A stretch of DNA of 64,000 nucleotides, from contig CBDAPE010000017.1 in assembly GCA_965198325.1 (NCBI GenBank), positions 434,001 to 498,000 of the forward strand, in the 5' to 3' direction. The translations under genes and the position numbers were made by a program. The DNA comes from CBDAPE01 sp965198325 (GTDB taxonomy: Bacteria; Pseudomonadota; Alphaproteobacteria; UBA828; JAPUJA01). This document shows positions 9,435 to 19,378 of the stretch, piece by piece (the first letter of the stretch is position 1; every line of letters starts with the position of its first letter). The notes under the pieces were generated by a model. It was given only the letters and a program-made list of their open reading frames with translations. It ran no database searches and had not been told where the DNA came from.

Positions 9435-10280
9435 GGGTCCGGACCCATTAAGGGGATTCCCAAAGCGGGGCTGGCATGATTCATTGTCTCCAGCGAGGAG
9501 GCGATGGAAATGTCGGATTTCTTTTGGTTTTCGGATGCGCAATGGGCTCGGATCGCTTCGCTTTTGCCGACGGATACGCGCGGCATGGCGCGCGTTGACG
9601 ATCGCCGGGTGCTGAGCGGGATCGTCCATGCCCTGAGGAATGGCGGGCGCTGGGCCGACTGTCCGCGTGAGGTCTACGGACCGAAGAAGGCGCTCTACAA
9701 CCGCTTTGTACGCTGGGCGGAGCGCGGCATCTGGGAACGGATATTCAGCGCGCTGGCGGGCGGCGAAGACGCCCCCGACCGGCTGTTCATCGATTCAACC
9801 TGCATCAAGGTTCATCGCTGCGCCGGCGGCGGAAAAGGGGGGCCTTGGCCCATGGCATCGGCCGCACCAAGGGGGGCCGCAACACCAAGCTCCACGCTGT
9901 CTGCGATGCGAAAGGCAGGCCCCTCGTCCTGCTCCTGACACCAGGAAACGTCCATGATTGCAAGCTCGCCCAGCGCTGTATCGAAGCCATGCCGCCCGCC
10001 GCCGAACTCGTCGCCGACAAGGGCGATGACAGCAAAGCCCTGCGCGACTGGCTGGCAGAACGCGGAACCACGGCCGTCATCCCACCGCGCAAGAACCGCA
10101 AGGTCCAATACCATTATGACAAGACCGTCTACAGGCAGCGCAACATCATCGAGCGCATGTTTTGCCGCCTCAAGGACTGGCGCCGTATAGCCACCCGCTT
10201 CGACCGCAACATCAAAAACTTCATCGCAGCAATCGCCCTTGCCGCCGCCGTCATCTGGTGGCTGTAATGAGTCCGGACCC
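9435..10280 (+). mobile_element. IS5-family (IS427-like) insertion sequence, copy 1
   Basis: An 846-bp element bounded by near-perfect terminal inverted repeats: GGGTCCGGACCCATTA at the left end, and at the right end sequence that reads GGGTCCGGACTCATTA on the opposite strand. It is flanked by TA (or CTAG) on both sides, as expected for the IS427 subgroup. Both transposase frames are open. A second copy of exactly the same length lies inverted at 29897-30742 and encodes identical proteins, so this element has moved recently. Confidence 0.93.
9504..10267 (+). CDS. IS5-family transposase in two overlapping frames
   Basis: The first frame (9504-9938, 144 aa) carries the N-terminal DUF4096-type region (FSDAQWARIASLLP) and the first catalytic Asp in LFIDSTCIKVHR. 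The second (9845-10267, 140 aa) carries LHAVCDAKGRPL, the second Asp in VADKGDDSKALRD and the Glu region NIIERMFCRLKDWRRIATR. Joining the two by ribosomal frameshift in the overlap near 9840 would give a full DDE transposase of about 250 residues, the normal arrangement in this subgroup. The gene is likely active, since the second copy is identical. Confidence 0.9.
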
Positions 10281-10366
10281 TAGTATGGTGCGCTGAAGTG
10301 CTAGAGATTGCTGGATTAGCCTGGATGGTGGTTGGAACAGAAGTTGAGGGTAGTGGGTCAAAATAG

Positions 10367-10981
10367 ATGAAGCGGCGAAAACATACAGCCGCTATAGCTC
10401 AGGGCAACAGGCTTGGTCGTTCCCATCTGCCGACCGTGGTCTCCCCGATCCACGCTGCGCGATCGATTGAGATTCGCTCAAAAAAGCTGCAAGCACAACT
10501 TGATGTGTGTTTAGCTAATCCGGATCGGACACTATTTTTTGACATTGAGACAACCGGGCTCAGTCATTATTACGATGATATCACCGTAATCGGTTGGGCA
10601 CTCGGAGGATCGGCCGAAACTGTTATACGAGGCGCAAATATTTCCGGTTTTCGAGATGCTGTTACAAGAGCAACGGGATTAGTCTCTTTCAACGGTATTC
10701 GGTTCGATACAAAGTTTATGGCACGCGATTACCCGAACATCCAGATGCCGGATTTGCATGTAGATCTGATGTACCTTTGTCGGCGAGCGGGACTGAAGAG
10801 GGGCCAAAAGGCGATCGAACGAGAGCTTGGTATTCATGTGAGAGAAGACATGGAGGACTTGGACGGTGCCGGCGCTGTTACCCTTTGGCATCGATATACC
10901 CGAGGCGATACCGATGCCCTGCGCCGATTGATCGCCTACATGTCAATGGCGGAGCAAGAAGGGACCACCGTGGCGGTGTAA
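10367..10981 (+). pseudogene. RNase H-like (YprB/DEDD type) exonuclease domain protein, 3' end lost
   Basis: The protein has the three exonuclease signatures of the YprB-like RNase_H_2 group: LFFDIETTGL (Asp-x-Glu), LVSFNGIRFDTKF, and a late Asp region in TRGDTDALRRLIAYM. Related proteins continue with YNREDV, the last motif; here the frame runs instead into the left end of the IS21 element at about 10941 and ends with vector-like residues SMAEQEGTTVAV. The C-terminus is therefore cut off. It would have acted on single-stranded nucleic acid, but the lost motif probably leaves it inactive. It lies between the IS5 and IS21 copies. Confidence 0.7.
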
Positions 10982-11131
10982 GAAGGGACCGCTTGGCGGC
11001 TGCGGGCTTGTCCCCGTAGTCCATGGGCGGGCCCCGCGTGCGACGCGGCGTGCCCTCAACAGGCCGACGCGGCGGCGCGCGCGGGAGGGACCTGTGGGCC
11101 CATGGGGTCAAGCGTGGGTTGGGTGGTCGGT

Positions 11132-11896
11132 TCAGTTCGCCGTCGGGGTTTGACGCCTGCGGCTCTGGTTGAGCCTGTAGCTCTCGCCATTCATCTCGAG
11201 GATGTTGACGTGGTGGGTGCGGCGGTCGAGGAGAGCGCCGGTAAGCCGCTCGGAGCCGAACACCTCGGTCCATTCGTCGAACGGCAGATTGGTGGTGACC
11301 AGGGTCGAGCCGCGCTCGTAGCGCTGGCTGAACACCTCGAACAGGAGCTCGGCACCGGTCTTGGACAGCGGCACGAAGCCGAGTTCGTCGACGATCAGAA
11401 GCTTGTAGGTGGCGAGCTTCTTCTGGAACCTCAGCAGCTGCTTGTCATCGCGGGCCTCGATGAGCTCGTGGACCAGGGCAGCGGCGGTGATGAAGCCGAC
11501 CGAGAGGCCCTTCTGGCAGGCCGCCAAGCCGAGACCGAGGGCGATGTGGGTCTTGCCGGTGCCGCTGTTGCCGAGCGCGATGAGGTTCTCGCGGCGCTCG
11601 ATGTACGCGCAGCGGGCGAGCTCCAGGACCAACGTCTTGTTGAGCGAGGGGATGACCTTGAAATCGAAGCTATCGAGGCTCTTGATCACGGGGAAGCGCG
11701 CCGCCTTGATCCGCCGCTCGACCATGCGGCGCTCGCGGTCGATCAGCTCGAGCTCGGCCAGACGCAGAAGATAGCGAACGTGGTCGACGCCTTCAGAGGC
11801 GCACTGCCGGGCGATCTTGTCGTACTCCCTCAGGACCGTCGGCAGCTTCAGCCTCTTGAGGTGGTGGACGAGCAGCAGCCGTGGTGTGTCGGTCAT
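11132..11896 (-). CDS. istB: IS21-family helper ATPase IstB
   Basis: A 254-residue DnaC-like AAA+ ATPase with Walker A GNSGTGKTHIALGLG and Walker B LLIVDELGF. It binds ATP, assembles on target DNA and recruits the IstA transposase. The start ATG 11896 overlaps the istA stop as ATGA, the usual coupling in this family; the frame remains open further upstream only as a shadow of istA. Length is normal for IstB. The C-terminus (LNQSRRRQTPTAN) is intact. Confidence 0.95.
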   Translation of the reverse strand: MTDTPRLLLVHHLKRLKLPTVLREYDKIARQCASEGVDHVRYLLRLAELELIDRERRMVERRIKAARFPVIKSLDSFDFKVIPSLNKTLVLELARCAYIERRENLIALGNSGTGKTHIALGLGLAACQKGLSVGFITAAALVHELIEARDDKQLLRFQKKLATYKLLIVDELGFVPLSKTGAELLFEVFSQRYERGSTLVTTNLPFDEWTEVFGSERLTGALLDRRTHHVNILEMNGESYRLNQSRRRQTPTAN

Positions 11897-13392
11897 GCGC
11901 CGAGCCCCGACAGCAGGCTCATGTACGACTTGGCAGACGTCGTCGCGACCCGGGCGCGCGGCAGGTACGGATAGACCTCGAGGTTGAGCCGGGGCGGCCG
12001 CCGCTCGATGCGGCACAGTACCAGGTGCTTCACCGCATCGAAGCCGATGGCGCCGAGCCTGAGCGCGTCGCCGACCGCACCCTCGACCTCCTCGAGCCGG
12101 AAGCTCTCCAGCAGACGGCGCACCTGGACGGACTCGCGCTTGCCCGCCTTGCCCATGCGGGCTTCGAGCAGGCGTCGCAGAGTGATGAAGGCCTCGGGCA
12201 GGTCCCAGCCCGCCAACGGCGCGGCCTGGTCGAGGGCGCCGATCTTCTGCTCGATCAAGGGTAGGTAATGCAGCGGGTCGAAGATCAGGTCCTCGCTGTC
12301 GTAGGACCGGCGGTGCCGGGCAATCACCTCCGCGCCGCAAGAGATAACGACCTCGTCGACGGAGCACCGGATCAGCACCTCGCGGTGGCCATAGGCCACG
12401 GGCACCGAGTAGTCGTTGCCCCGGCAGCGCACCAGCGACAGCGAGCTCACCCGTCCAGTGCGCTTGTCGCAGGCATCGTATGGTGCCGGGGGGAGAGGCA
12501 AGAAGGCTTCCCGGTCCCGTGCGAGGCGCTCGCCGATGGTCTCCTTGTGACCCCGCAGCCGCGCCGCCTGGCGCCGGCGGCACTGTCCCGCGAGAGCATC
12601 GTTCAGCGCCTCGAAGCTCTCGGCCCGCGGGACGGGGACCCGGAAGGTCCGCCGGATGAAGCCGACCAGTCCCTCGACCTTGCCTTTGTCGTTGCCCTTG
12701 CCCGGCCGGCCGAACCTGTCCTCGAACAGATAGGGGGATTGAAGGTCCGTGAAGACGCGCGTTCGCTGCCGCTTGCCATCGCCCAGTATCCGGGCGACTG
12801 CCAGCTTGGTGTTGTCGTACAGGATGGATCGGGGGACGCCGCCGAAGAACGCAACCGCCGCGTTGTGGCCAGCGCAGAACGCCTCGGTCGTCTCCGCCGG
12901 GTAGGCCTTCACGAAGCAGGCATCACTGTGGGGAAGATCGAAGGCAAGGAAGTGGACCTTGCACGCCACGCCGCCGATCACCGCCATCGCCTCGCCGAAG
13001 TCCGCCTGGGCGGGGCCGGGGGAATGGACGAGCGGCACGAACATCTCGCGCGACCGAAGCCGCCGCTCACGGACATAGTCCTTCACGATGGTGTAGCCGC
13101 CCGTAAAGCCGTACTCGTCCCGGAGACGGTCGAAGATCCGCTTCGCCGTGGGCCGTTGCTTGTGGTGGCTGGTCCGATCGTCTTCCAGAATCCGATCGAT
13201 GATCCCCGTGAACGGACCCCGCTTCGGCCGCCGTGGCGGCTTGCCGCGGCGAGACCCCGGCGGCACCGAGAACGACAGCATCTTGCGGACCGTCTTGCGG
13301 TCCAGCCCGAACACCCGCGAGGCCTCGCGGGTGCTCATTCCCTCGACACGACACGCCCGCCGAACCCGCGCGTACAAATCCACCCGATACAT
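11893..13392 (-). CDS. istA: IS21-family transposase IstA
   Basis: A 499-residue transposase. Residues 1-55 form an HTH (REASRVFGLDRKTVRKMLSF) and the DDE catalytic core follows, with the first Asp in QADFGEAMAVI, the second in RSILYDNTKLAV and the Glu in GKVEGLVGFIRRTF. The C-terminal region matches the istA fragment at 243-581. The gene is full length and open, so the element is probably able to move with IstB. The nearby degenerate copy shows repeated IS21 activity in this chromosome. Confidence 0.95.
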   Translation of the reverse strand: MYRVDLYARVRRACRVEGMSTREASRVFGLDRKTVRKMLSFSVPPGSRRGKPPRRPKRGPFTGIIDRILEDDRTSHHKQRPTAKRIFDRLRDEYGFTGGYTIVKDYVRERRLRSREMFVPLVHSPGPAQADFGEAMAVIGGVACKVHFLAFDLPHSDACFVKAYPAETTEAFCAGHNAAVAFFGGVPRSILYDNTKLAVARILGDGKRQRTRVFTDLQSPYLFEDRFGRPGKGNDKGKVEGLVGFIRRTFRVPVPRAESFEALNDALAGQCRRRQAARLRGHKETIGERLARDREAFLPLPPAPYDACDKRTGRVSSLSLVRCRGNDYSVPVAYGHREVLIRCSVDEVVISCGAEVIARHRRSYDSEDLIFDPLHYLPLIEQKIGALDQAAPLAGWDLPEAFITLRRLLEARMGKAGKRESVQVRRLLESFRLEEVEGAVGDALRLGAIGFDAVKHLVLCRIERRPPRLNLEVYPYLPRARVATTSAKSYMSLLSGLGA

Positions 13393-13478
13393 CCCCCCGC
13401 CTTCCAGTCAGAGCAGCCCTGACAGAAGGCTATAGACGGTCCCATTTTGGTCCGCCACAGCCGGATCAACCGGCCGCT

Positions 13479-14735
13479 TCAGTGGGGGATTATTGCGCCG
13501 CCGTTCTCATGGGCGGCATCGCCGGTCTTGCCCCGTTGGGTCTCCGCGATTCCCAATTCGCAATGAGCTGCGGCAGAGTCCGGGTCGAGCGCGAGGACAC
13601 TCTGGTAGATCGGAACCGCCTCTTCGGCGCGGTTTTCGGCCCGCAACAGCGATCCCAGCTGCATCCAGAAATCCTGGTTGTCGGGCGCTAGCTCGATCGA
13701 TCGGGTCAAGGCCTTTTCCGCCTCGGCCGTTAGGCCTGCCTCGATCAGTAGATTGGCGTGTCGGCTGTGAAGCGACGCCTCGTTGGGTCGGTATTCCAGC
13801 GCACAGCGAATTTGTTCGGCTGCGTCGGCCGGGCAGTTGTGGTCGACCAGCAAATCGGCAAGGGCGAACCGCGCATCGACCCGGCTGGGGTCGAGGAGCA
13901 CCGCCTCGTGATAGCTCGAAGCAGCCCGCTCGGGGTCATCGAGCGTCGCCCACAAGCGCGCAATCATGACATGGGGCGCCGCATCCTCCGGGGCTTCTTC
14001 TGCTGCGCGCCGGTAGCAACTCATCGCGTCCTCGGTGCGGCGTTGTTGCTCCCGAAGAAGCCCCAGGTTCAACCAGCCGCCGACCAATTCGGGGCAAAGC
14101 GTGGTCGCCCGTTCCAAATGGGACCCGGCTTCGTCGAATTGACCCAGAGTTGAAAGAACGGTGCCCAGATTAATATGAAGCTCGGCTTGGTTTGGGTCGA
14201 TTTCGAGCGCCTGCCAATAGCTGGCGACCGCCTCGGTCAACCGCCCGGTCCGATGGAGCGCTTGTCCGAGATTCGCATGTGCCGCGAGGAACTCTGGCGT
14301 CAGGGCGATGGCCTGACGGAAACACTCGCTCGCGGTCTCGAACCGCCCTTCGTCCATAAGGGTATTGCCGAGCGTATTGTGGTAGGAGGGATTGCAGGGA
14401 TTGGCATCAATTGCCTGGCGGATCAGTTCGGTGCCCTCCTCGGATCGTCCCAGGGAGCAAGTGACGACACCGAGTACGTGCAGCGCATCGGGATGATCGG
14501 GATGCTGTTTTAGAATTTCGCTGTACGTGCCGTGAGCGGAAATTAGATCGCCGGATTCGAATTCGTTACGCGCGCGCGAGAATAGGCTGTCGATATCCTG
14601 AACCGTCGGCAAATCGACCGAAGTCGTCGTTGGCCCGCTGCTCGGTAAACCTTTTCCGACGCCCTTCATCAATATCCTCGTCGCGCGGATAGAATTGTCT
14701 TCATGGTAACACGGCGCAAGTTCCGTGCCATTCAA
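13479..14735 (-). CDS. TPR-repeat protein, probably cut at its C-terminus by IS21
   Basis: The 418-residue frame holds about ten consecutive tetratricopeptide repeats (for example AHANLGQALHRTGRLTEAVA and NPSYHNTLGNTLMDEGRF), preceded by a disordered 50-residue N-terminus. ATG 14669 is an alternative start. The last residues (AAHENGGAIIPH) leave the TPR pattern just before the IS21 right end, and the stop codon lies within 25 bp of it, so the native C-terminus is probably missing. Large TPR-glycosyltransferase proteins are common beside flagellin genes, so this may be the TPR half of a flagellin-modifying enzyme; that is inference from position. No enzymatic domain is present now. Confidence 0.65.
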   Translation of the reverse strand: MNGTELAPCYHEDNSIRATRILMKGVGKGLPSSGPTTTSVDLPTVQDIDSLFSRARNEFESGDLISAHGTYSEILKQHPDHPDALHVLGVVTCSLGRSEEGTELIRQAIDANPCNPSYHNTLGNTLMDEGRFETASECFRQAIALTPEFLAAHANLGQALHRTGRLTEAVASYWQALEIDPNQAELHINLGTVLSTLGQFDEAGSHLERATTLCPELVGGWLNLGLLREQQRRTEDAMSCYRRAAEEAPEDAAPHVMIARLWATLDDPERAASSYHEAVLLDPSRVDARFALADLLVDHNCPADAAEQIRCALEYRPNEASLHSRHANLLIEAGLTAEAEKALTRSIELAPDNQDFWMQLGSLLRAENRAEEAVPIYQSVLALDPDSAAAHCELGIAETQRGKTGDAAHENGGAIIPH

Positions 14736-14771
14736 GTGGTCGGATGTAACGTATTGGATTCGTTGAAATAA

Positions 14772-16082
14772 CTACGCGACGAGGGCGGCGTCGGGCGAAC
14801 GCTCAGCGAGATCGGGCAGGTTCTGCCCAGCAGATGCGACCGCTTCGTTTCTGGCCTCGAAATGCTGATCGTCCAGAAGACCGCGCAGCCGAGCTTCGCG
14901 GGTCCAGCCGGTTTCGCCGGAAATCGCAAGCGCCAGCTCGGGATCGGCCAGGTGATTGAGCAACCGCGCAAGACTTTGCGCGATTCGTACGACGACCGCC
15001 GGCTCGGGCGGGATGCCCGCATCGCTGACGTGACACATCAGGGCAAGCCGGAACGTTGCGAACCGGATACCCATAATCGTGGCGCGTTCAGTGGGGTCGC
15101 GACCGAGCCCGGCGAAGGGAAACATCGAGGCGTGGATCTCGGCCTGAAGCCAGCGACGCATGACCGGCGCAAGAACCGGACCGCCAACCGTCCAGATTTC
15201 GGTGAGACGATCATAGGCGTGGTCGGGATCAATCGCGTCGTCCGCCTCGGTCATCCCGAAGCTGTCCCAATCGAGCTTGACGCCGAGCCCAGCCTCGATG
15301 GCCGAAAAGGTTTCCATGAATCTGGGATTTTTTGGATGGTTCGTCGCGTGCGACAGGGCCGCCAGCGCGAGCATCAGCCGGAACGGATCCATGGGATTCG
15401 GTTCGGGTGTCGCCAGGCGATCGTCCATCGAATCGATGAGCCCCGGCGTTTCAGCGGCCCACAGCGTTGGTTCGCGCCGAGTCAGCGAAAGGGCGACGTT
15501 GATAATCCGGACCATCGATCGTTCGGGCGGCACCGTGGGGTCGCCGGCGATGTTGATGAAATCGTCGATAATCGTCTGGGCTTCTACCGGAGCAAGACCG
15601 CTCGGCAAGACGTCTCGCACTGCGAGCGGAAGGCGGTCGAATTTCTGGGGTGAGGTTGAGAACGACGGACTCCCGAAAAGTACGCGCCGGGCAATTTCAG
15701 GGCATGAAGTGGTTGCCGACATCCGTACCTGATCGCCCAGGCGCCGGGTGATCCTGGGGAAAAAATGACAGGCATCGCCCTGGTAATCTGTCCCGTGTTC
15801 CTTCTGGATCCTGCAGGTGCCGTAATCGAGAGCGACGCAGCGATCCGTTTTGGCGTCGCGGCGCATGACGTGACCGACGGGATCGTCAGCTACGACGTCG
15901 AGCAATTCGGGAGCTTCCTTCCGGTAGAGCTCGATCTTTTCGGGTTCGATGACCATCGACCAGCTGCCGCAGCAGCTATCCTCGCAGTCGGCGCCGAGAC
16001 ACTCGAAGCTGTCGAGGAAGGCGGCGCGCGCCACCTCCGTGCCTTGGTTACTGGAATCGGGTCGATGGTCGCGTCGTGACAT
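14772..16082 (-). CDS. fliB: FliB-like flagellin lysine N-methylase
   Basis: A 436-residue protein with the cysteine-rich signature of FliB: ECLGADCEDSCCGSW near residues 27-41, then DRCVALDYGTCRIQ and GDACHFFPR. FliB methylates surface lysines of flagellin; the cysteines are thought to hold a metal cluster. It lies just downstream of fliW and flgL on the same strand, which supports a role at the filament. The reading frame is intact. The C-terminal half is helical with no recognised domain. Confidence 0.8.
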   Translation of the reverse strand: MSRRDHRPDSSNQGTEVARAAFLDSFECLGADCEDSCCGSWSMVIEPEKIELYRKEAPELLDVVADDPVGHVMRRDAKTDRCVALDYGTCRIQKEHGTDYQGDACHFFPRITRRLGDQVRMSATTSCPEIARRVLFGSPSFSTSPQKFDRLPLAVRDVLPSGLAPVEAQTIIDDFINIAGDPTVPPERSMVRIINVALSLTRREPTLWAAETPGLIDSMDDRLATPEPNPMDPFRLMLALAALSHATNHPKNPRFMETFSAIEAGLGVKLDWDSFGMTEADDAIDPDHAYDRLTEIWTVGGPVLAPVMRRWLQAEIHASMFPFAGLGRDPTERATIMGIRFATFRLALMCHVSDAGIPPEPAVVVRIAQSLARLLNHLADPELALAISGETGWTREARLRGLLDDQHFEARNEAVASAGQNLPDLAERSPDAALVA

Positions 16083-16096
16083 GTTTGTCCTCGTAT

Positions 16097-16600
16097 TTAG
16101 ATCTCGAATTGAATCTGGTACTTCTCGTTGGCCAATACATGCTGGGCCCCCTTGAACCTGCCGGCATCGACCAGCAGCGGGGCGCGAAGGTTGATCGTGC
16201 GGCGCATCTTGCCGTCGCTCTTGCGAATCGAGACGAGCAACAGGACGACCAAGTCGTTCATGCCGAAGCCCAATGCAACGCAGGCTTTCTCGATATCCTC
16301 GTAGGCGATCAATTCGTTATGCGGATTGATCGGCAGAACGATGAAAGCGATTTCCTCGTCGCGAACGGACTGGAGCAACCCGAATTCGCCGAATTTGGGC
16401 TCGCCCAAATCGACCAGCGCGAAATCGCGCCATTCCGGGAAGCCCAAAAGCCCGTTCGGGAAATGAATTACGGTCGTGGGGTCGAGCTCGATCGTGCCGT
16501 AGCGCGATTCGATGATCAACTTTTCACCCGCCGGGGATTCGGCACTGACGTCGACCGGTTCGATTGCTGGTCCGGCGATCGCGGCGGTGGGGGTCTGCAT
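16097..16600 (-). CDS. fliW: flagellar assembly factor FliW
   Basis: A 167-residue protein; after a 28-residue leader it matches FliW: IIESRYGTIELDPTTVIHFP, GLLGFPEWRDFALVD and the C-terminal region of NLRAPLLVDAGRFKGAQHVL. In the known system FliW binds flagellin and, when free, binds CsrA and relieves its repression of flagellin translation. A csrA gene lies 20 kb away at 36455-36769 inside the same flagellar region, so the regulatory pair is present. It follows flgL in the minus-strand cluster with a 53-bp gap. Confidence 0.92.
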   Translation of the reverse strand: MQTPTAAIAGPAIEPVDVSAESPAGEKLIIESRYGTIELDPTTVIHFPNGLLGFPEWRDFALVDLGEPKFGEFGLLQSVRDEEIAFIVLPINPHNELIAYEDIEKACVALGFGMNDLVVLLLVSIRKSDGKMRRTINLRAPLLVDAGRFKGAQHVLANEKYQIQFEI

Positions 16601-16653
16601 GGCGGCGTTCCTTTTCGGTTGGGGGATCCTGTGTGTCGTGCGTGAATATGTGG

Positions 16654-17556
16654 TTAACGGAGGAATTGCCCGAGATTGAGGCTGGCTAAACGGGCCACGG
16701 TCATGAAAGACGCCTCGAGCGCCGTTTGATCCGCTGTCAGACGCGTCATCACTTCCGTGACGTCGGCGTTCTCGATCTCATTGATTTCATTTTCTAGATA
16801 GAGGACAAGGTCCTGATGCCGGCTGGTGGACTTTTCGATAGTCGCGAGCCGGGCGCCGACTTCGTTTCTGAAGTCGCCGAGCGCCGTGATCGCTTGATCC
16901 ATGGGGCCCAGCGAGGTGTTCAGTAAGATGGTGTTGTCTAAATTATCGCCCTGGATCGTGCCCTTTACGGCCGAAATCAGCTGCTGGAATCCCAGGCGGT
17001 CGCCGGCCATCCCGTAAGTGACGGTCTGACTGTCTGCGACCCTTGCCGCCAGCTCTGTGCTGTTGCCGACGTAATAATTATTCGTCGGCACGCCGAACGT
17101 AGTCGGGTTGGGAACCGGCACAGTCACCGGTGGAACGCTGGTCGCGGTCCCGGCAAACAGGAATCGGCCGTCTTCGTTCGTATTCAGCAACCCCGCGATC
17201 GTTTCGAGGATGTGCTGGGCCTCGACCGCGAGCGCTCCCGCTGTGCCCGTATTGTCGCTCAGCCGCTGCACGAGGAGGGCGCGCAAGCGACTGGCCTCGT
17301 CGAACATGCCGCTCAGCGAGCCTTCCATCCGCTCCAGGCGGTTGGTGACGTTGATGTTGTTCTTCAGATACTGATCCGTTTGGATCAGATTGCTCTCGAA
17401 ATCGAGTAGCCGGGTCGTATTCTGCGCGATGCCCGAATAATTCTGTGATTCCTTGCCTGTCGCCGCTTGAATCTGGCCTTCGAAGACCCGACGCTGGGAG
17501 TCGAGAATCGTGTTGAGAAGCAGGTTGTGCTGAGCGAAATTGGAGACACGCAGCAT
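16654..17556 (-). CDS. flgL: hook-filament junction protein FlgL
   Basis: A 300-residue flagellin-fold protein. The N-terminal D0/D1 helices (NTILDSQRRVFEGQIQAATG) and the C-terminal helices (ENADVTEVMTRLTADQTALE, ending SLNLGQFLR) are both present, as needed to join filament to hook. The central part is variable. It follows flgK by 11 bp and is followed by fliW, in the usual flgK-flgL order. The gene is intact, whereas flgK directly upstream is frameshifted. Confidence 0.92.
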   Translation of the reverse strand: MLRVSNFAQHNLLLNTILDSQRRVFEGQIQAATGKESQNYSGIAQNTTRLLDFESNLIQTDQYLKNNINVTNRLERMEGSLSGMFDEASRLRALLVQRLSDNTGTAGALAVEAQHILETIAGLLNTNEDGRFLFAGTATSVPPVTVPVPNPTTFGVPTNNYYVGNSTELAARVADSQTVTYGMAGDRLGFQQLISAVKGTIQGDNLDNTILLNTSLGPMDQAITALGDFRNEVGARLATIEKSTSRHQDLVLYLENEINEIENADVTEVMTRLTADQTALEASFMTVARLASLNLGQFLR

Positions 17557-17567
17557 TGTAAAAGCCC

Positions 17568-19354
17568 CTAACGAATTATGTTGATCAACGTCTCGAACAT
17601 CTCGTCCGCGATCGTCAATATTCGCGCCGACATCTCGAAGGCGTTCTGGAAAAGAATCAAATTCGCCATCTCTTCATCGAGGTTGACGCCCGTTTTCGAA
17701 GTCAGAAGATTCTCGATGTTCTCGAACAAGAGTTTTTCGCGGCTCGCGACCTGTTCGGCATCGGCGGCCTGCACCGCGTTGAACCCGACTATCGAGGCGG
17801 AAAACGCGTTGAGCGATGAAAGGGATGTCGGCAGGCCGCCCGCGGCGGAGAAATTGAAGACCAGGTCGTCCATGGCAGCGAGTTTTTGAATTGCCCGATT
17901 GTCGCCGATGACCGTTCCCGCCGTGCCCACGGTCGCCGTCGTGCTTAGCTCCGCCGTCGAAACCAGACTCGGGTTTGACACGATGTCGCTGCGGACCGCG
18001 AGCGATTGGGCATTGGTTCCCGTGAAGAAGTCGTTCAGCCCTAAAAAATGAGAGACGCCGCGACTGGTCCCGGTTTCGGCACTGCCGATATCGTTGATCG
18101 CGATGCTTTGGGTTGATCCGGCGGCCTGGATTTGAAGGTTGCCGTTGATGATTTGCACGGCGGCATTGGTGGTGAGGCCCGCGCTGATCTGGGTCATCAG
18201 GCCGCCGACAGTCGTTGCGCCAAGGGTGGTCAAGTCGATATCGACGGTGTCGACGACGACACCGGCGGAATCGAGCACTGCAATTCGCATGTTGCCCGTC
18301 GCCTGAAAAGCGTCTCCAGACGCGACCGTCCGTGTTCCGGTCAACGTCCGGGCGGCGGGAAATCCGGCGCCTTGGTTGTGGAGTCTGTTGACTTCATCTC
18401 GTACCATCGTGCCCAGTGATTCCACTTGGGCCGCAAGATTAGCGAGATCCGTGTCGCGGGTGTCCAACAGCCCCTTCAACCGGCCTGAGGTCAGCGACGT
18501 CGTTACGGATCCACTGTTGCCGGACGATGCGAGATTCTGAGGTGCGCCCACGGCCACGCCTGCGGAATCGAGCCGCTGCGTTGCGATAGCACCAAAAACC
18601 GACGAGGCGGTAACCGTCGTCGATGCGGAATAGGTAATTTGCCTGGGCAGGTCGTCAAGGAACATGATGCCCGATGTCGTGATCAGTTCGACGGTCCCGT
18701 TGCCGCCATTGATCACGTTGATATCGAGCTGATCTGCGATTCGCTGAACAATTTGGTCCTGCTTGTCCTGCAGGTCGGGTACCGACTGCTCCGCGGTAGA
18801 AGCTTGCGAAATCTGGATGTTGATTTCCTTAAGCTCCGTGAGATCGGCGTTGAGGATATTCACGGCTGCTTCGATCTGAAGGTCGGCCTCTCGGCGCAGG
18901 CTCTGCACGTCGTTCGCCAGTGAAGAGATTGTCCGTGCGAGCGCCTCGCCCGCGGCAACCACATCGAATTTCAACGCGGAATTTTCAGGTGTTATTGTCA
19001 ACGCTTCCAGGCCGAGTCGAAGGCTGCGAGATCGGCCGCCATCGACGAATCCTGGCCCGGCGCCCCAAACAGTGCCTGCATTTGAACGAAGAACTCATCG
19101 GCGACGAGTGCGGCACCGAAACTCGACGCCTGATTTCGCGCCTCGCGCGTGAGGAATTGGTCCACTGAACGGGTCACGTCGGTCACGCTCACGCCCGATC
19201 CAACACCGTTGATCACGCGTGCGGTTTGGCTTACCGATTGGCGGGAATAGCCGGACGTATTGACGTTCGTCACGTTTTGCGACGTCGTTTGCAGTCCGAT
19301 CTGCGCGGCCTGGAGGCCGCTGATGGCGTTATTGATTGCGACGATGACCGACAT
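17568..19354 (-). pseudogene. flgK: hook-associated protein FlgK, split by one frameshift
   Basis: The first 118 codons from ATG 19354 give the D0/D1 N-terminus (AINNAISGLQAAQIGLQTTS and NTSGYSRQSV). After SAWKR the frame hits TGA at 18998; the remainder, about 475 residues from LTITPENSALKF to the canonical C-terminus (NLILFQNAFEMSARILTIAD), continues in the next frame. Restoring a single base near 19001 rebuilds a normal protein of about 595 residues. The second frame has a TTG overlapping the stop, but independent restart would not give a working junction protein because both termini must pack together. Either decay or a base-call error. Confidence 0.9.
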
Positions 19355-19378
19355 GAATCTTGCCCTGCCCAGCCGCCC

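Larger units (their letters stand above)
10941..13459 (-). mobile_element. IS21-family insertion sequence, complete
   Basis: A roughly 2.5-kb element with istA and istB intact. The terminal repeats are related: TGGCGGAGCAAGAAGGGACC near the left end (with a second degenerate copy, TGGCGGTGTAAGAAGGGACC, at 10971-10990) and, read from the right end, TGGCGGACCAAAATGGGACC. The TG/CA termini at 10941 and 13459 are my best guess; the right end could lie up to 25 bp further out. No clear target duplication is visible, and both flanking genes are truncated, so a deletion may have accompanied or followed insertion. Confidence 0.85.
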
